From Deltaproteobacteria bacterium (GTDB taxonomy: Bacteria > Desulfobacterota > Syntrophia > Syntrophales > UBA8958), in NCBI GenBank assembly GCA_029553375.1, contig JAKPCH010000095.1:1-64000 (forward strand): DNA of 64,000 nucleotides, given 5' to 3'. The first letter of the stretch is position 1, and each line of letters opens with the position of its first letter. The translations under genes were made by a program, and so were the position numbers. A model generated the notes under the pieces. It made no database searches, was not told where the DNA came from, and saw only the letters and a list, made by a program, of their open reading frames with translations. This document shows positions 37,194 through 45,832 of this stretch, piece after piece.

Positions 37194-38339
37194 TCAGAGT
37201 CCCATGAGGCGCCCCACGATGACCTTCATCACCTCCGTCGTGCCGGCGAAGATGGGGAAGACCCGGATGTCCCGGGCGAAACGGCAGATGGGGTACTCCT
37301 CCATGTAGCCGTAGCCCCCGTGGAGCTGGACGCAGTGGTAGGCCACCCGGTTGGCCATCTCGCAGACCCAGGCCTTGGCCATGGAGACCCTCTTGACGAT
37401 CTCCCTGCCGGCGATGTGGTCGGCGATGAGGGCGTCCGTGAAGGTCCTGCCCAGCTCGATCTCCGTGGCCATCTCGACGATCTTGAAGGTGTTGTGCTGG
37501 AAGGAGCTGACGGGCTGGCCGAAGACGGTGCGCCTCTTGCAGTAGTCGACGGTCATCTCCAGCATGGCCTCCGCCATGGCCTGGGCCATGATGCTGCAGA
37601 CCAGGCGCTCCTGCTGGAGCTTCTGCATGAGGTAGTAGAAGCCGTGCCCCTCCTTACCCAGGAGGTTCGCCGCAGGGACCCGGCAGTCCTCGAAGCTCAG
37701 CTCCGCCGTGTCCTGGCTGTGGAGGCCCATCTTGGCGAGCTTGCGGCCCTTGTGGTAACCCGGCGTCCCCGCCTCGACGCAGATGAGGCTGACGCCCTTG
37801 GTGGGGGGTACGGCCCGGGGGTCCGTCTTGGCGGCCACGATGACGAGGTCGTTGAGGAGGCCCAGGGAGATGAAGGTCTTCTGGCCGTTGAGGACGTAGT
37901 GGTCGCCCTCCCGGACGGCCGCCGTCCTGATGGCCGCCAGGTCGGAGCCCGTGTCGGGCTCCGTCATGGCCACGGCGGTGATGACGTCCCCGGAGGCGCA
38001 CCCGGGGAGCCACCTCGCCTTCTGCTCCTCCGTGCCGTAGCTGTGGATGTACGGCACGATGATGTCGCTGTGGAGGCCCGCCAAGAGGCCGCTGCAGCCC
38101 GCCCTCGCCAGCTCCTCGATGATCACCACGCTGTACTCGAAACCCGCCCCCATGCCTCCGTAACACTCCTCCAGCCAGGGACAGAGGTAACCGTTGGCCC
38201 CCATCTTCTTCCAGGCTTCCCTGGGGACGATCCCCTCCTCCTCCCACCGCTCCAGGTGGGGTTTTATCTCCCGCTCCAGGAATTTCCGGAAGGAGTCCCG
38301 GAAGATGACGTGTTCCTCCTTGAAGATGGAACGCTCCAT
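37194..38339 (-). CDS. Acyl-CoA dehydrogenase
   Basis: A 381-residue flavoprotein of the acyl-CoA dehydrogenase family, with ITAVAMTEPDTGSDL, the YVLNGQKTFIS segment and the C-terminal QLHGGYGYMEEYPI, where a glutamate in the catalytic-base position is seen. It introduces the 2,3 double bond and passes electrons to ETF, whose genes are not in the window. It follows the ligase gene after 1 nt. Confidence 0.94.
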   Translation of the reverse strand: MERSIFKEEHVIFRDSFRKFLEREIKPHLERWEEEGIVPREAWKKMGANGYLCPWLEECYGGMGAGFEYSVVIIEELARAGCSGLLAGLHSDIIVPYIHSYGTEEQKARWLPGCASGDVITAVAMTEPDTGSDLAAIRTAAVREGDHYVLNGQKTFISLGLLNDLVIVAAKTDPRAVPPTKGVSLICVEAGTPGYHKGRKLAKMGLHSQDTAELSFEDCRVPAANLLGKEGHGFYYLMQKLQQERLVCSIMAQAMAEAMLEMTVDYCKRRTVFGQPVSSFQHNTFKIVEMATEIELGRTFTDALIADHIAGREIVKRVSMAKAWVCEMANRVAYHCVQLHGGYGYMEEYPICRFARDIRVFPIFAGTTEVMKVIVGRLMGL

Positions 38340-38340
38340 T

Positions 38341-40005
38341 TCACTCTCCCTTCACCTTTTTCTTGATGTCCTCCCTGAGGATGTTCTTCAGGATCTTCCC
38401 CACGGGGTTCCGGGGGATGGCCGTGACGATCTCGAGGCGCTCCGGCCGCTTGTAGGACGCCACGCCCCTCTCCTTCATGAAGGCGGCGATCTCCTCGAGG
38501 GTCGGCGCCTCCTCGCCCTTGGGGACGACATAGACGCAGACCTTCTCCCCCAGGATCTCGTCGGGCATGGCCACGGCCGCCACGTCCATGACCTTGGGGT
38601 GGCCCAGGAGCGTGTTCTCCACCTCCTGGGCGCTGATGTTGAAGCCCCCGCGGATGATGATGTCCTTCGTCCGGTCGAAGAAGCCGAGGCAGTCGTTGTC
38701 CTTGATCTGGAACAAATCGCCCGTGTTGAAGAACCCCTCGGCGTCGAAGGCCTTCGCCGTGAGGTCGGGGCGGCGGAAGTAGCCGGGGATCACGTTGGGT
38801 CCCCTGTACCAGAGCTCACCCACGGCCCCTTCCTCCGTGAGCTCCTTCCCCGTCAGGGGGTCTATGACCTTCAGCCTCAGGTGCCGACGCAGGGGGGAGC
38901 CCCACTTGGCGCCGGGCTTGCCGTAATGGGGGAAGTGGTCGAGGCGCATCTCCAGATCGGGGATGTCGTAGGGGCCCGCCACGTTGGCCGTCCCCTCGTT
39001 CTGGCCCCAGATGTTGGCGAACTCGATGCCCCAGCGGCGCTTCAGCTCCTGGACGGACCAGAGAGAGGGCGGGGCGGCGCCGATGGTGATGGCCCGCATG
39101 AAGCTCAAATTGAAGGTGTCCACCTTGGGGTGCTTGAGGAGGGCGTTGACGATGGCCGGGACGAGGAGGGTGTAGTGGATCTGCTCCTTTATCAGCTGCA
39201 TGATGAACGTCGGCCCGTCGAAGGGGTGGTGGAGGCAGAGCTTGCCGCCGCCGATGAGCCACTCGATGTAGACGGTCCCCACGGAGGCCATGTTCACCAG
39301 GGGGCCCGCCGTGATGAGGTTGTCGCCGGGCTTGATGGGCGCCGTCTCGTAGCAGAAGCGGCCCTGGAAGATCCAGTTGTTGTGGCTCAGGGGGCACCCC
39401 TTGGGTTCCGCCTCCGTCCCGGAGGACCAGCAGAGGGTGAAGGCGTCGTTGGGGTCGATCCTGACGTCCCCCAGGGAGCCCGACGGCGTCCGGGCGGCCA
39501 TCTTTCTGATCTCCTCGAGGGTGACGACGTTCTTGATGAAGGGGAACTTCGCCGCGAGGTGCGAGGCCTGCTCGCGGTGGTTGAAGCCCCCGAAGGTGTC
39601 GATGGTGACAATGGAGGCGGCCTCCGTCAGGGAGGCGATGTACTCCAGCTCGGACCGGCGCCACTGCATGGGCAGGGGGGAGATGAGGGCCCCCGTGCGG
39701 GCGATGGCGAGGTAGAGCATGGCCAGTTCCCAGGTGTTGGGGAGCTGGACCAGGATGATGTCGTCCTTTTTGACGCCCAGGGCGGCGAGGCCCTCCGCCG
39801 TGGCCTCCACGGCCCGGGCCAGGTCGGCGTAGGTGAGCTGCTCCGGCGGGTGGCCCGTGAGGGCCTCCCGGTTGGGCGGGTCCGCCAGGCAGATCTTGGT
39901 CGGGTTCTCCTTTGCATGCCCCTGGAAGTAGTCCCATAAGGTGACGTTCCCCCAGGCCCCCTTGTCCGTCCACTCCTTGATCCGCTCTTGACTTGCCAAG
40001 ATCAT
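38341..40005 (-). CDS. Acyl-CoA ligase (AMP-forming), carboxylic acid activating
   Basis: A 554-residue adenylate-forming enzyme. The P-loop reads CWSSGTEAEPKGCPLSH; downstream are IWGQNEGTANVAG, FFNTGDLFQIKD and the catalytic lysine region NPVGKILKNILRED. It is quite different from the ligase at the end of this operon, so the two probably take different acids. The N-terminus recalls cyclohexanecarboxylate or cinnamate-type ligases, but the substrate is not established. SD AAGGAGGGA precedes the ATG. Confidence 0.9.
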   Translation of the reverse strand: MILASQERIKEWTDKGAWGNVTLWDYFQGHAKENPTKICLADPPNREALTGHPPEQLTYADLARAVEATAEGLAALGVKKDDIILVQLPNTWELAMLYLAIARTGALISPLPMQWRRSELEYIASLTEAASIVTIDTFGGFNHREQASHLAAKFPFIKNVVTLEEIRKMAARTPSGSLGDVRIDPNDAFTLCWSSGTEAEPKGCPLSHNNWIFQGRFCYETAPIKPGDNLITAGPLVNMASVGTVYIEWLIGGGKLCLHHPFDGPTFIMQLIKEQIHYTLLVPAIVNALLKHPKVDTFNLSFMRAITIGAAPPSLWSVQELKRRWGIEFANIWGQNEGTANVAGPYDIPDLEMRLDHFPHYGKPGAKWGSPLRRHLRLKVIDPLTGKELTEEGAVGELWYRGPNVIPGYFRRPDLTAKAFDAEGFFNTGDLFQIKDNDCLGFFDRTKDIIIRGGFNISAQEVENTLLGHPKVMDVAAVAMPDEILGEKVCVYVVPKGEEAPTLEEIAAFMKERGVASYKRPERLEIVTAIPRNPVGKILKNILREDIKKKVKGE

Positions 40006-40158
40006 GGTTCCCTCCTTGACGGTTGTTTTTTTTGTTTTGATTCGATTAACCCCTGACCGCTCGTTCCTCCTTGGCCTGTGTTTTTCCCCGGGGCGCGGCG
40101 CTTCCGGTATTATTTCCGCCGGTCCCGCCTTCCTCGGTGTCCTTTGCCCTCGGATCCG

Positions 40159-41376
40159 TCATACCTTGATGATCACGGCCTCCCCCTGGGCCAAGCCGCC
40201 GCAGATGGAGGCCACGCCGTAGCCGCCTCCCCTCCGGCGGAGCTCGTAGGCCAGGGTCATGGTGATCCTTCCCGCGCTGGCCCCCACGGGGTGACCGATG
40301 GCCACGGCGCCGCCGTTGACGTTCGTTATCTCCTGAAGACGGCGCCATTTGCCCTCGTCGCCGCCGGCGAGGATCTTCGTGGAGACGAGGGGCATGGCGG
40401 CGAAGGCCTCGTTGATCTCCATGAGGGCCATGTCGTCCAGGGACAGGCCCGCCCGGTCGAGGGCCTTCTGGATGGTGAAGGCCGGGATGACGGCGATGCC
40501 CCGGGGCTCCGTGGCGGCGGAGACGGCCGCCACGACCGTGGCCAGGGGCTCGAGACCCCTCTTTCGGGCCTCCTCCCTCGTCATGAGGAGGATGGCCGAG
40601 GAACCCGCCGAGATGGGCGGGGCGTTGCCCGCCGTCACCGTCGGGCTGCCGTAGACGGGCCGGAGCTTGGCCAGGGCCTCCCGGGTCGTCCGGCGGGGAC
40701 ACTCGTCCCGGTCGATGACGACGGGTTCCCCCTTGGCCTGGGGCACGACGACGGGGGTCAGCTCCTCGCCGACCTTGATCCTCCCCTCCTCGTAGGCCTT
40801 CAGGCACCGTTCGTGGCTGCGGACGGCCCACTCGTCCTGCATCTCCCTCGTCACGCCGTGCTCGACGGCCACCTCCCCGGCGTCCACGGCCACGGAATTG
40901 AAGCCCTTGGCCTTGTACCCCAGCTCGAAGAGGAGATCGACGAGCTTGATGTGGCCGATCCGCGTCCCGCTGCGCAGACCCGGGGCCAGGTGGGGGGTCC
41001 GGGGCATGTTCTCGGAGCCGACGGACATGACGACCTTCACCCCCTCGGCCCTCATGGCCATCATGCCGAGGCGCAGCGTCGTGAGGGAGGAACAGCAGGC
41101 CCGGTCGAGGGTGACGGAGAAGACCTCGGCGGGAAAACCGGCCAGGAGGGAGGCCTGGCGGGCCGGGACGTCCGTCTCGAGGGCGAACTCGGCGACGACG
41201 CAGCTCCCGTAGTAGATCTCCTCGACTTCCTTGGGGTCGAGGCCGACGCGGCCGATAACCTCTTTCATGACCACCATGGCCAGGTCGATGCTGGGCAGGG
41301 AGGTCATGGGGGATTCGAAGCGGCTGAAGGGCGTCCGACAGGCACTCACCATGACGACATCGTTGTCTTTCATCAT
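40159..41376 (-). CDS. Thiolase family protein (second copy)
   Basis: A 405-residue thiolase with nucleophile region DRACCSSLTTLRLG, GGAVAIGHPVGASAG and the C-terminal SICGGLAQGEA. The sequence differs clearly from the thiolase at 35993-37165, so this is not a recent duplication. It lies between the SDR gene and a ligase. The 153-nt gap after it could hold an internal promoter. Confidence 0.92.
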   Translation of the reverse strand: MMKDNDVVMVSACRTPFSRFESPMTSLPSIDLAMVVMKEVIGRVGLDPKEVEEIYYGSCVVAEFALETDVPARQASLLAGFPAEVFSVTLDRACCSSLTTLRLGMMAMRAEGVKVVMSVGSENMPRTPHLAPGLRSGTRIGHIKLVDLLFELGYKAKGFNSVAVDAGEVAVEHGVTREMQDEWAVRSHERCLKAYEEGRIKVGEELTPVVVPQAKGEPVVIDRDECPRRTTREALAKLRPVYGSPTVTAGNAPPISAGSSAILLMTREEARKRGLEPLATVVAAVSAATEPRGIAVIPAFTIQKALDRAGLSLDDMALMEINEAFAAMPLVSTKILAGGDEGKWRRLQEITNVNGGAVAIGHPVGASAGRITMTLAYELRRRGGGYGVASICGGLAQGEAVIIKV

Positions 41377-41407
41377 TGGGCTCCTCTCTTTCTTCCGTTT
41401 CGGAACC

Positions 41408-42175
41408 TCAGCGGGCGGCCATGCGCAGGGCGCCGTCGAGGCGGATGACCTCGCCGTTGAGCATGCGGTTCGTAAGGATGTGGAGGCACAGGGCGCTGAA
41501 CTCCCGGGGGTTGCCCAGGCGGTTGGGGAAGGGGACCGATTTCCCCAAGGCCTCCCGGGCCGCCTCGGGCAGGAGGGCCAGCATGGGGGTGTCGAAGAGC
41601 CCCGGGGCGATGGTGACCACCCGGATCCCGTAATCGGCGCACTCCCGCGCCAGGGGGAGGGTCATGCCCACGACGCCCGCCTTGGAGGCGGCATAGGCGG
41701 GCTGGCCGATCTGACCGTCGAAGGCGGCGGCGGAGGCGGTGTTGATGACCACCCCCCGCTCCCCGTCCTCGCCGGGGGCATTGTTGGCCATCCTCGCCAC
41801 GGCGAGACGGATGACGTTGAAGGTCCCCACGAGGTTGATCTGGACGACCCGCACGAACTGGACCAGGGGCAGGGGGCCCTTCTTGGAGAGGACCTTGCCG
41901 GGGTCGCCGACGCCGGCGCAGTTGATCACGGCGTTGAAGCCCCCGAAGGCGGAGACGGCCTTCTCGACGGCCCCCTGGACGCTCTTCTCACTCGTGACAT
42001 CCGTCTCGGCGAAGACCACCCTCTCCCCCAGGTCCCTCACCAGGGCCTCCGCCCTCTCCCCCTGGAGGTCGAGGATCACGGCCCTCCCGCCGCCGGCCAC
42101 GATGTCCCTCACGCAGGCCTCGCCCAATCCCGAGGCCCCTCCCGTCACCAGGGCTGTGCAATCCGATACCTTCAC
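41408..42175 (-). CDS. 3-hydroxyacyl-CoA dehydrogenase-like SDR (HSD10 type)
   Basis: A 255-residue short-chain dehydrogenase: cofactor loop TGGASGLGEA, NCAG, and the catalytic Ser and YxxxK in NTASAAAFDGQIGQPAYAASK. The pattern, including the insert DGERGVVINTASA, matches the type II 3-hydroxyacyl-CoA dehydrogenases, an alternative to FadB. First structural gene after tetR; a triple GGTCA/TGACC element lies 44-66 nt upstream of its ATG. Confidence 0.9.
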   Translation of the reverse strand: MKVSDCTALVTGGASGLGEACVRDIVAGGGRAVILDLQGERAEALVRDLGERVVFAETDVTSEKSVQGAVEKAVSAFGGFNAVINCAGVGDPGKVLSKKGPLPLVQFVRVVQINLVGTFNVIRLAVARMANNAPGEDGERGVVINTASAAAFDGQIGQPAYAASKAGVVGMTLPLARECADYGIRVVTIAPGLFDTPMLALLPEAAREALGKSVPFPNRLGNPREFSALCLHILTNRMLNGEVIRLDGALRMAAR

Positions 42176-42218
42176 CTTTTCACTCCTTTCTCGATCTTCC
42201 GATCGCGTTTCTTGTCTT

Positions 42219-42241
42219 CGGTCAATAACTGACCGTGGTCA
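42219..42241. promoter_or_regulatory. TetR operator-like element before the SDR gene
   Basis: CGGTCA-ATAAC-TGACCG (42219-42235) overlaps TGACC-GT-GGTCA (42230-42241), giving three half-sites. The core ACCGTGGTCA is repeated exactly at 42929-42938 in the tetR promoter. It is probably the binding site of the adjacent TetR-family regulator. Confidence 0.6.
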
Positions 42242-42260
42242 TCTTGGTTCGAAAAAACCC

Positions 42261-42893
42261 TCATCCCCGGGGGGCCTTGATCCCCGCCAGGATCATCTCC
42301 AGGGCCGCCTCGAGGGTCGAGCGGCGGTAGTCCCTCCTCCCCGGGGCCATCCGGTTCTCCTGGAACTGAATGACCCCCATGAAGGCGTTCCAGATGATGA
42401 TGGAGGTGAGCTTGGCGTCCACGGCCTTGAAGACCCCCGCCTCGATCCCCTCGGCTATGGCCTTCTCCACCTGGTAGAGGTTGGATTTCATGAGGTTCCG
42501 CAGGTGGTTCAGCTTCTCCGCCGTCAGGAGGCGGTCGAACTCCTGGGCCTTGTAGCGGGCCACGAGGTGGTAGGCGTCGGGATCGGCCTCGTAAAATTCG
42601 TAGGTCGCCTGGGCCATGGCCTTGACCTTCTCCTCGGGGGGGAGGGGCGAGGCGGCCAGTTGGATCAACTTCTGGGAGAGCCTGTTCAGGGCCGGTTCGA
42701 TGAGACTGTAGTAGAGGTCTTCCTTGCTTCTGAAATACAGATAGATGGCCGCCTTGGAGACCTCGGCCCGCCGGGCCACCTCCTCCATCGTCGCCCCGGC
42801 GAAGCCCTTCTCGCGGAAGACGACGGCGGCGCTTTCCTTCAACTGCCGGATGCGGTTGTTCTTTTCCCGGAGGCGCCGTTCCTTGATCCCCAT
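42261..42893 (-). CDS. TetR family transcriptional regulator
   Basis: A 210-residue regulator with N-terminal helix-turn-helix (GATMEEVARRAEVSKAAIYLYF, about residues 34-55) and a ligand-binding C-terminal domain. Local repressors of acyl-CoA operons often belong to this family and respond to acyl-CoA. It is encoded just upstream of, and in the same direction as, the SDR-thiolase-ligase operon. The shared operator core before itself and before the SDR gene supports autoregulation and control of that operon (inference). Confidence 0.93.
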   Translation of the reverse strand: MGIKERRLREKNNRIRQLKESAAVVFREKGFAGATMEEVARRAEVSKAAIYLYFRSKEDLYYSLIEPALNRLSQKLIQLAASPLPPEEKVKAMAQATYEFYEADPDAYHLVARYKAQEFDRLLTAEKLNHLRNLMKSNLYQVEKAIAEGIEAGVFKAVDAKLTSIIIWNAFMGVIQFQENRMAPGRRDYRRSTLEAALEMILAGIKAPRG

Positions 42894-42926
42894 GGAGACC
42901 GTCTTTTCTTGACCGAAGTTTTTTTG

Positions 42927-42968
42927 TTACCGTGGTCAGTAAATGGACCGGCGGGGTGTTTTTGTCAA
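42927..42968 (-). promoter_or_regulatory. tetR promoter with overlapping operator
   Basis: Reading leftwards, TTGACA (42968-42963), 19 nt, TTTACT (42943-42938). The operator-like TTACCGTGGTCA (plus-strand reading, 42927-42938) touches the -10 box, so a bound repressor would block initiation. It shares ten identical bases with the element before the SDR gene. Confidence 0.55.
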
Positions 42969-43185
42969 GGGAAAAGTTTGCCGACAAAAACCATGCCTCC
43001 GACGGTTCCGAAAACTCCCCGCCGCATCCCTGACCGGACATTACGCAGGAATGTCTTGGGGCGAACCGAGGACCCTGGGGTACGAAACGCCGAGGGCCGG
43101 AGCTGAACGACGCCCAGCTTCCGGGAAATACCTGTTCCTGCGCGGCGGTATGTGTTCGACTGGCGGGCGCCTCCCCCGGGAGGGC

Positions 43186-43890
43186 TCAAAGGTCGGTAAA
43201 GAGCCTCGGCAGGGCCTTGCCGGCGGGTTCACGGATGGAGATATCGTAGAGGGGAGACATCTCGTTGGCCTCGGGGTTGATCTCGACGCAGAGGGCGCCC
43301 CCTTCCTTGGCGAAGCGCGGGAAACCGGCGGCGGGCCAGACGACGCCGGAGGTGCCGATGCTGATGAAGAGGTCGGCGGCACGGATGGCCCGGACGGCCT
43401 CCTCGATGGTGAACCTGTCCAGACTGTCCTCGAACCAGACGATGTCCGGCCTGAGATGGCGGCCGCAGGCAGGGCAGCGGGTCTCGCGGTAGGCCTCCCC
43501 CACGTCCTGGCGGACCCCGTGTTCCTCGCAGCGGACCCGCCACAGGCTGCCGTGGAGTTCGATGACGTCCGTCGCCCCCGCCCGCTGGTGCATCCCGTCG
43601 ATGTTCTGGGTGACGATGCGGACCCCCGGGCGGGCCTTCTGGAGGGCCGCGATGACCCGGTGCCCCGCGTGGGGCTCACAGGCCAAGACGGCCTTCCTCC
43701 GGAGCTCGTGGAACTTGAGGACCTTGTCGGGGTCCCGTTCGAAGGCCCGCTGGCAGGCGTACTCCTCCCAGCGATAGGAATCCCAGATGCCCCCCCGGCC
43801 CCGGTAGGTGGGCACGCCGCTCTCCGCCGACATGCCGGCCCCCGTGAAGAAGACGATCCGTCCGTAATCCCGATGCGAAAGACCCTCCAT
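43186..43890 (-). CDS. cobB: Sir2 family NAD-dependent protein deacylase
   Basis: A 234-residue sirtuin: GAGMSAESGVPTYRG, TQNIDGMHQRAG and ELHGSLWR with the catalytic histidine, then GTSGVVWPAAGF. The zinc site appears as CEEH plus CPAC, where two CxxC pairs are usual. It removes acetyl or other acyl groups from lysines at the cost of NAD and may regulate acyl-CoA ligases such as those encoded nearby (inference). About 300 nt of featureless sequence separates it from tetR. Confidence 0.9.
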   Translation of the reverse strand: MEGLSHRDYGRIVFFTGAGMSAESGVPTYRGRGGIWDSYRWEEYACQRAFERDPDKVLKFHELRRKAVLACEPHAGHRVIAALQKARPGVRIVTQNIDGMHQRAGATDVIELHGSLWRVRCEEHGVRQDVGEAYRETRCPACGRHLRPDIVWFEDSLDRFTIEEAVRAIRAADLFISIGTSGVVWPAAGFPRFAKEGGALCVEINPEANEMSPLYDISIREPAGKALPRLFTDL

Positions 43891-44059
43891 CCTTTCCCCC
43901 TCGTCCAGGAACTAACGGGCCTATACGGGCCACCGCGGGCCTTGTCAAGGCCTTTGGCGGCCCCTTTGACGGCGGGGGAGATGGGGGTGTTTTTCCCTTG
44001 CGGTGCCGGATCAACTCGTCTATCTTCCCCTCCAAAAACGAGAAAGGAGCCGCCAGACC

Positions 44060-45022
44060 ATGATCAAGGAGATTAGGGTGACGGAACTTGACCCCGAAGG
44101 TTTCATCGCCGCGTCCGTCGAGGACATCAGAAGGACCGTGGGGGACGGTCGGGCCGTCACCGCCCTCTCCGGGGGGGTCGACTCGTCCGTCGTGACCGTT
44201 TTGGGCCATCGGGCCCTGGGAGACCGCCTCCGCGTCGTCTTCGTGGAGAACGGCCTCATGCGGGAGGGGGAGGCCGCGGAGGTGGTCCGTTTCTTCGCCG
44301 CTTTGGGCATCACCGTGGAGGTCGTGGACGCCAGGGAGGAGTTCTTCTCGGCCCTCAAGGGGCTCACGGACCCGGAGGAGAAACGGGAGGCCGTCACCCA
44401 GACCTTCTACCGCGAGGTCTTCGGGCGGATCGTCAAGGAGAGCGGGGCCCGCTACCTCCTCCAGGGGACGATCCTCACGGACGTGGACGAGACGGTAGCG
44501 GGCGTCAAGAGGCAGCACAACGTCTTCGCCCAGCTGGGGATCGATCCCGAGGAGGCCTTCGGCTACAGGATCATCGAGCCCCTCCTGCCCCTGAGGAAAG
44601 ACGGTGTCCGGGTGGTCGGCCGCGCCCTGAGCCTACCCGAGGGGCTCTTCGACCGGATTCCCTTCCCGGGACCCGCCCTGGCCGCCCGGGTGATCGGCGA
44701 GTGTACCCCCGAGAGGGTGGAGGCGGCCCGGAAGGCCAACGCCGTCGTGGAGAGGCACCTCAAGACCACGAAGGCCTTTCAGTACCTGGCGATCCTCCAC
44801 GAGGACCGGGTGACGGGGATGAGGGACGGCAAGAGGCAGTTCGGACGCCAGATCGAGGTCCGCTGCTGGGACAGTACCGACGCCCGGACGGCCGTCCCGA
44901 CGCGGGTCCCCTACGAGGTCCTGGAGGCCATCGCCGCCGAGATCCTCACCCAGGTCCCCGATGTGGTGAGCGTGACCTACAACATCGCCCCGAAACCGCC
45001 CTCCACCATCGAGGCGATCTGA
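44060..45022 (+). CDS. Stand-alone GMP synthase-like ATP pyrophosphatase
   Basis: A 320-residue protein equivalent to the ATP-PPase plus C-terminal dimer domain of GMP synthase, with SGGVDSSVV, FPGPALAARVIGE and a C-terminal KPPSTIEAI, but no glutaminase domain. Archaea have such separate subunits; bacteria normally have one chain. Some family positions differ, for example TDVDETVAG where an IESG motif is expected and YNIAPKPPS where YDITSKPPA is usual. It may use free ammonia, pair with a glutaminase elsewhere, or act on another substrate. ATG at 44060 follows AAAGGAG. Confidence 0.82.
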   Translation: MIKEIRVTELDPEGFIAASVEDIRRTVGDGRAVTALSGGVDSSVVTVLGHRALGDRLRVVFVENGLMREGEAAEVVRFFAALGITVEVVDAREEFFSALKGLTDPEEKREAVTQTFYREVFGRIVKESGARYLLQGTILTDVDETVAGVKRQHNVFAQLGIDPEEAFGYRIIEPLLPLRKDGVRVVGRALSLPEGLFDRIPFPGPALAARVIGECTPERVEAARKANAVVERHLKTTKAFQYLAILHEDRVTGMRDGKRQFGRQIEVRCWDSTDARTAVPTRVPYEVLEAIAAEILTQVPDVVSVTYNIAPKPPSTIEAI

Positions 45023-45034
45023 GGGGTCCTGAGG

Positions 45035-45832
45035 ATGTGGAGGGAGGCCGTCCGCTTCCGTGCCGCGGGCCGGGAACTCTACGGTGAGGTCCTCCTGCCG
45101 CCGCAGGCGGGTGATCTCTCCGGGAGGGAGGTCCTCGTCTTCCTCCACGAGGGCCTGGGTAGCGTGGGGCAGTGGCGGGACTTCCCCGCGGTCCTCAGCT
45201 CCCGGACGGGTCTCCCCGCCCTCGTCTACGACCGGTGGGGTTACGGCCGCTCGGAGTTCTGCCCGGCCCCGCGCCCCATCACCTACCTCCACGACGAGGC
45301 CCTCCTGTCCCTGCCGGAGGTCCTCGACCGTTTTTCCATCTCCCGGCCCGTCTTCATCGGCCACAGCGACGGGGGCTCCATCGCCCTCATCTTCGCCGGG
45401 TCCTTCCCCGAAAGGGCGGCGGGGGTCATCACGGAAGCGGCCCACGTCTTCGTCGAGGAGGTGACCCTGGAGGGGATCCGCAAGGCCGTGGCGGCCTTCG
45501 CGACGACGGACCTGCGTTCCCGCCTCGCCCGCTACCACCCCGACAAGGTGGACGCCGTCTTTCGGGGCTGGTCCGAGACGTGGCTTGATCCGGCCTTCCG
45601 TTCCTGGAACATCGAATCCTTCCTGGGGGGGATCCGCTGTCCCGTCCTGGCCGTTCAGGGGACGGGTGACCCCTACGGGACACCGGGGCAGGTGGAGGCC
45701 ATCGTCCGGGGGTGCGGCGGCAGGGCCCGGGGGCTCATGGTGGAGGACTGCGGCCATATCCCCCACCACGAGGCCCGCGAGGCGGTGACGGCGGCCGTGG
45801 GGGACTTCATCGCCTCGTTGCGAGATCCTTGA
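45035..45832 (+). CDS. Alpha/beta hydrolase
   Basis: A 265-residue alpha/beta-hydrolase fold protein. The nucleophile elbow is GHSDGG, the oxyanion region is FLHEGLGSVGQW and the catalytic histidine is probably in DCGHIPHHE. The substrate is unknown; esters or thioesters are likely. It starts 12 nt after the GMP-synthase-like gene, so the two are probably co-transcribed. Its end overlaps the convergent M28 peptidase gene by 26 nt. Confidence 0.88.
   Translation: MWREAVRFRAAGRELYGEVLLPPQAGDLSGREVLVFLHEGLGSVGQWRDFPAVLSSRTGLPALVYDRWGYGRSEFCPAPRPITYLHDEALLSLPEVLDRFSISRPVFIGHSDGGSIALIFAGSFPERAAGVITEAAHVFVEEVTLEGIRKAVAAFATTDLRSRLARYHPDKVDAVFRGWSETWLDPAFRSWNIESFLGGIRCPVLAVQGTGDPYGTPGQVEAIVRGCGGRARGLMVEDCGHIPHHEAREAVTAAVGDFIASLRDP

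Noticed and set aside
42894..43185. Small gene between tetR and the sirtuin gene
   Set aside because: Short frames lack ribosome sites and family features; apart from the tetR promoter nothing convincing is present.
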